A stretch of 36,236 nucleotides of DNA from positions 193-36,428 of the forward strand of contig NZ_LKBW01000273.1 in the NCBI RefSeq assembly GCF_002699855.1, read 5' to 3'. The DNA is from Pseudomonas amygdali (GTDB lineage: Bacteria > Pseudomonadota > Gammaproteobacteria > Pseudomonadales > Pseudomonadaceae). The position numbers and the translations under genes were made by a program. The notes beneath the pieces were generated by a model. It ran no database searches. It saw only the letters and a list, made by a program, of their open reading frames with translations, and was not told the DNA's origin. This document shows, piece after piece, positions 34,990 to 36,236 of the stretch (positions are counted from its first letter, which is position 1; each line of letters starts with the position of its first letter).

Positions 34990-36201
34990 ATGAAGTCGGT
35001 TGAAGAGCAGCTGGCGCTGATCAAGCGCGGTGCGGATGAACTCCTGGTCGAGGCCGAACTGGTCGAGAAGCTGAAGCGTGGCCAGCCACTGCGTATCAAG
35101 GCTGGTTTCGACCCGACAGCGCCCGATCTGCACCTTGGGCACACGGTGCTTATTAATAAGCTGCGCCAGTTTCAGGATCTGGGGCATCAGCTCATCTTCC
35201 TGATCGGTGATTTCACAGGCATGATCGGCGACCCGAGCGGCAAAAGCGCCACGCGTCCGCCGCTTACTCGTGAGCAGGTTCTCGACTACGCCGAAACCTA
35301 CAAGTCTCAGGTTTTCAAGATTCTCGATCCGGCCAAAACCGAGGTGGCGTTCAACTCCACCTGGATGGACAAGCTGAGCCCGGCTGACTTCATTCGATTG
35401 TCTTCGCAGTACACGGTCGCCCGTATGCTTGAGCGTGACGATTTCGACAAGCGCTATAAAAGCAACCAGTCCATCGCCATCCACGAATTCCTTTACCCGC
35501 TGGTGCAGGGTTACGACTCAGTGGCCTTGAAGGCTGACGTCGAACTGGGTGGTACTGATCAGAAATTCAACCTGCTGATGGGGCGCGAGCTTCAGCGCGC
35601 TTATGGGCAGGAGCCGCAATGCATTCTGACCATGCCGCTGCTGGAAGGCCTGGATGGCGTGAAGAAGATGTCCAAGTCGCTGGGCAACTACGTTGGTATT
35701 CAGGAAGCACCGGGCATTATGTACAGCAAGCTGGTATCGATTCCGGATTCGCTGATGTGGCGCTACTTCGAGCTGCTGAGCTTCCGTTCGATGGAAGAGA
35801 TCAATGGCTTGAAGGCTGATTGTGAAGCGGGTGCCAATCCGCGTGATATCAAAATCAAGCTGGCCGAAGAGCTGGTCGCCCGTTTCCATGGTGAAGAAGC
35901 TGCCGCCAATGCGCATCGTTCTGCGGGCAATCGTATGAAGGAAGGCGAGTTGCCAGACGATCTGCCGGAGATATACGTGGCTGCTACAGAGGATATGCCG
36001 ATCTCGGCCGTCCTTAATAAAGCAGGGCTGGTAAAGAACGCTGCGGTCGCTCGCGATCTGCTGGCATCTGGTGGTGTGCGTATAGATGGTGAGGTGGTGG
36101 ATCGCGGCTTTGTATTCAAGCTAGGTGCAACTCACGTCTGCCAGGCCGGTAAGAAGGCTTTCGGGCGCGTTACCCTGGTTTCTGAAGAAAGTTCAAAATA
36201 A
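34990..36201 (+). CDS. tyrS: Tyrosyl-tRNA synthetase
   Basis: A 403-aa class I synthetase with HLGH (the HIGH motif) near residue 46 of '[12 protein letters not shown]' and KKMSKS, and a C-terminal S4 domain. The ATG at 34990 matches the family N-terminus. It stands just ahead of an rRNA-type promoter, as in other Pseudomonas. Confidence 0.96.
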   Translation: MKSVEEQLALIKRGADELLVEAELVEKLKRGQPLRIKAGFDPTAPDLHLGHTVLINKLRQFQDLGHQLIFLIGDFTGMIGDPSGKSATRPPLTREQVLDYAETYKSQVFKILDPAKTEVAFNSTWMDKLSPADFIRLSSQYTVARMLERDDFDKRYKSNQSIAIHEFLYPLVQGYDSVALKADVELGGTDQKFNLLMGRELQRAYGQEPQCILTMPLLEGLDGVKKMSKSLGNYVGIQEAPGIMYSKLVSIPDSLMWRYFELLSFRSMEEINGLKADCEAGANPRDIKIKLAEELVARFHGEEAAANAHRSAGNRMKEGELPDDLPEIYVAATEDMPISAVLNKAGLVKNAAVARDLLASGGVRIDGEVVDRGFVFKLGATHVCQAGKKAFGRVTLVSEESSK

Positions 36202-36204
36202 CGG

Positions 36205-36232
36205 TTGACGCCCTCTGTGATCTGTCTATAAT
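36205..36232 (+). promoter_or_regulatory. Strong sigma70 promoter at window end (likely rrn operon)
   Basis: TTGACG (36205-36210), 16 bp, TATAAT (36227-36232), only 3 bp after the tyrS stop. In Pseudomonas tyrS is commonly followed by a 16S rRNA gene; the rRNA itself would start outside this window. Confidence 0.75.
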
Positions 36233-36236
36233 TCGC

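Overview
The window looks like a Pseudomonas chromosome, most likely of the P. syringae group. All the flanking housekeeping genes (trpGDC, vfr, speD, coq7, hemJ, argC, erpA, anmK, tyrS) read as Pseudomonas proteins, and a phage-tail cluster sits directly upstream of trpG, a known home of R-type tailocins (pyocins, syringacins) in this genus. The assignment rests on recalled family resemblance; no search was run.

Layout. At 52-1974 (minus) is a GDSL autotransporter esterase. At 2080-3492 (minus) is a three-gene control block: a PrtN-like activator, a DUF1654-like small protein behind a textbook LexA box, and a LexA-fold repressor like PrtR. Positions 3646-21051 (plus) hold the tailocin: a putative Q-type antiterminator; a Com-like zinc-finger protein followed by a GH5-type glycoside hydrolase (a pair bracketed by terminators); two small membrane/coiled-coil proteins that may be holin components; and a contractile tail in Mu gene order (gp37, gp38, sheath, tube, frameshifted gp41 chaperone, tape measure, gpN, gpP, gp45 spike, gp46, gp47, gp48, fibre, fibre chaperone). 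A scar region carries a second fibre chaperone and a broken endolysin start, followed by a GH19 endolysin and nested Rz/Rz1 spanins. There are no capsid, portal, terminase, integrase or replication genes, so this is a headless killing particle rather than a prophage.

Regulation. AATACA-N3-TGTATT operator-like sites cluster over the predicted prtN and prtR promoters, which fits RecA-triggered self-cleavage of PrtR releasing PrtN. The LexA-boxed gene lies directly upstream of prtN with no visible terminator between them, suggesting a second SOS input. Several intrinsic terminators lie inside the late operon (4307, 5765, 8917, 18912, 18984 and 19800 regions), which fits the presence of an antiterminator-like gene at its head.

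The right part (21257-36201) is core genome: a trp leader peptide candidate and trpGDC, a lipoate-ligase-like gene, vfr, an OsmC-family gene, speD, coq7, a HIT protein, an SDR, a DUF805 protein, hemJ, argC, erpA, anmK, an M23 peptidase and tyrS. The window ends in a strong sigma70 promoter immediately after tyrS, probably that of an rRNA operon. No tRNA, rRNA or CRISPR array is seen.
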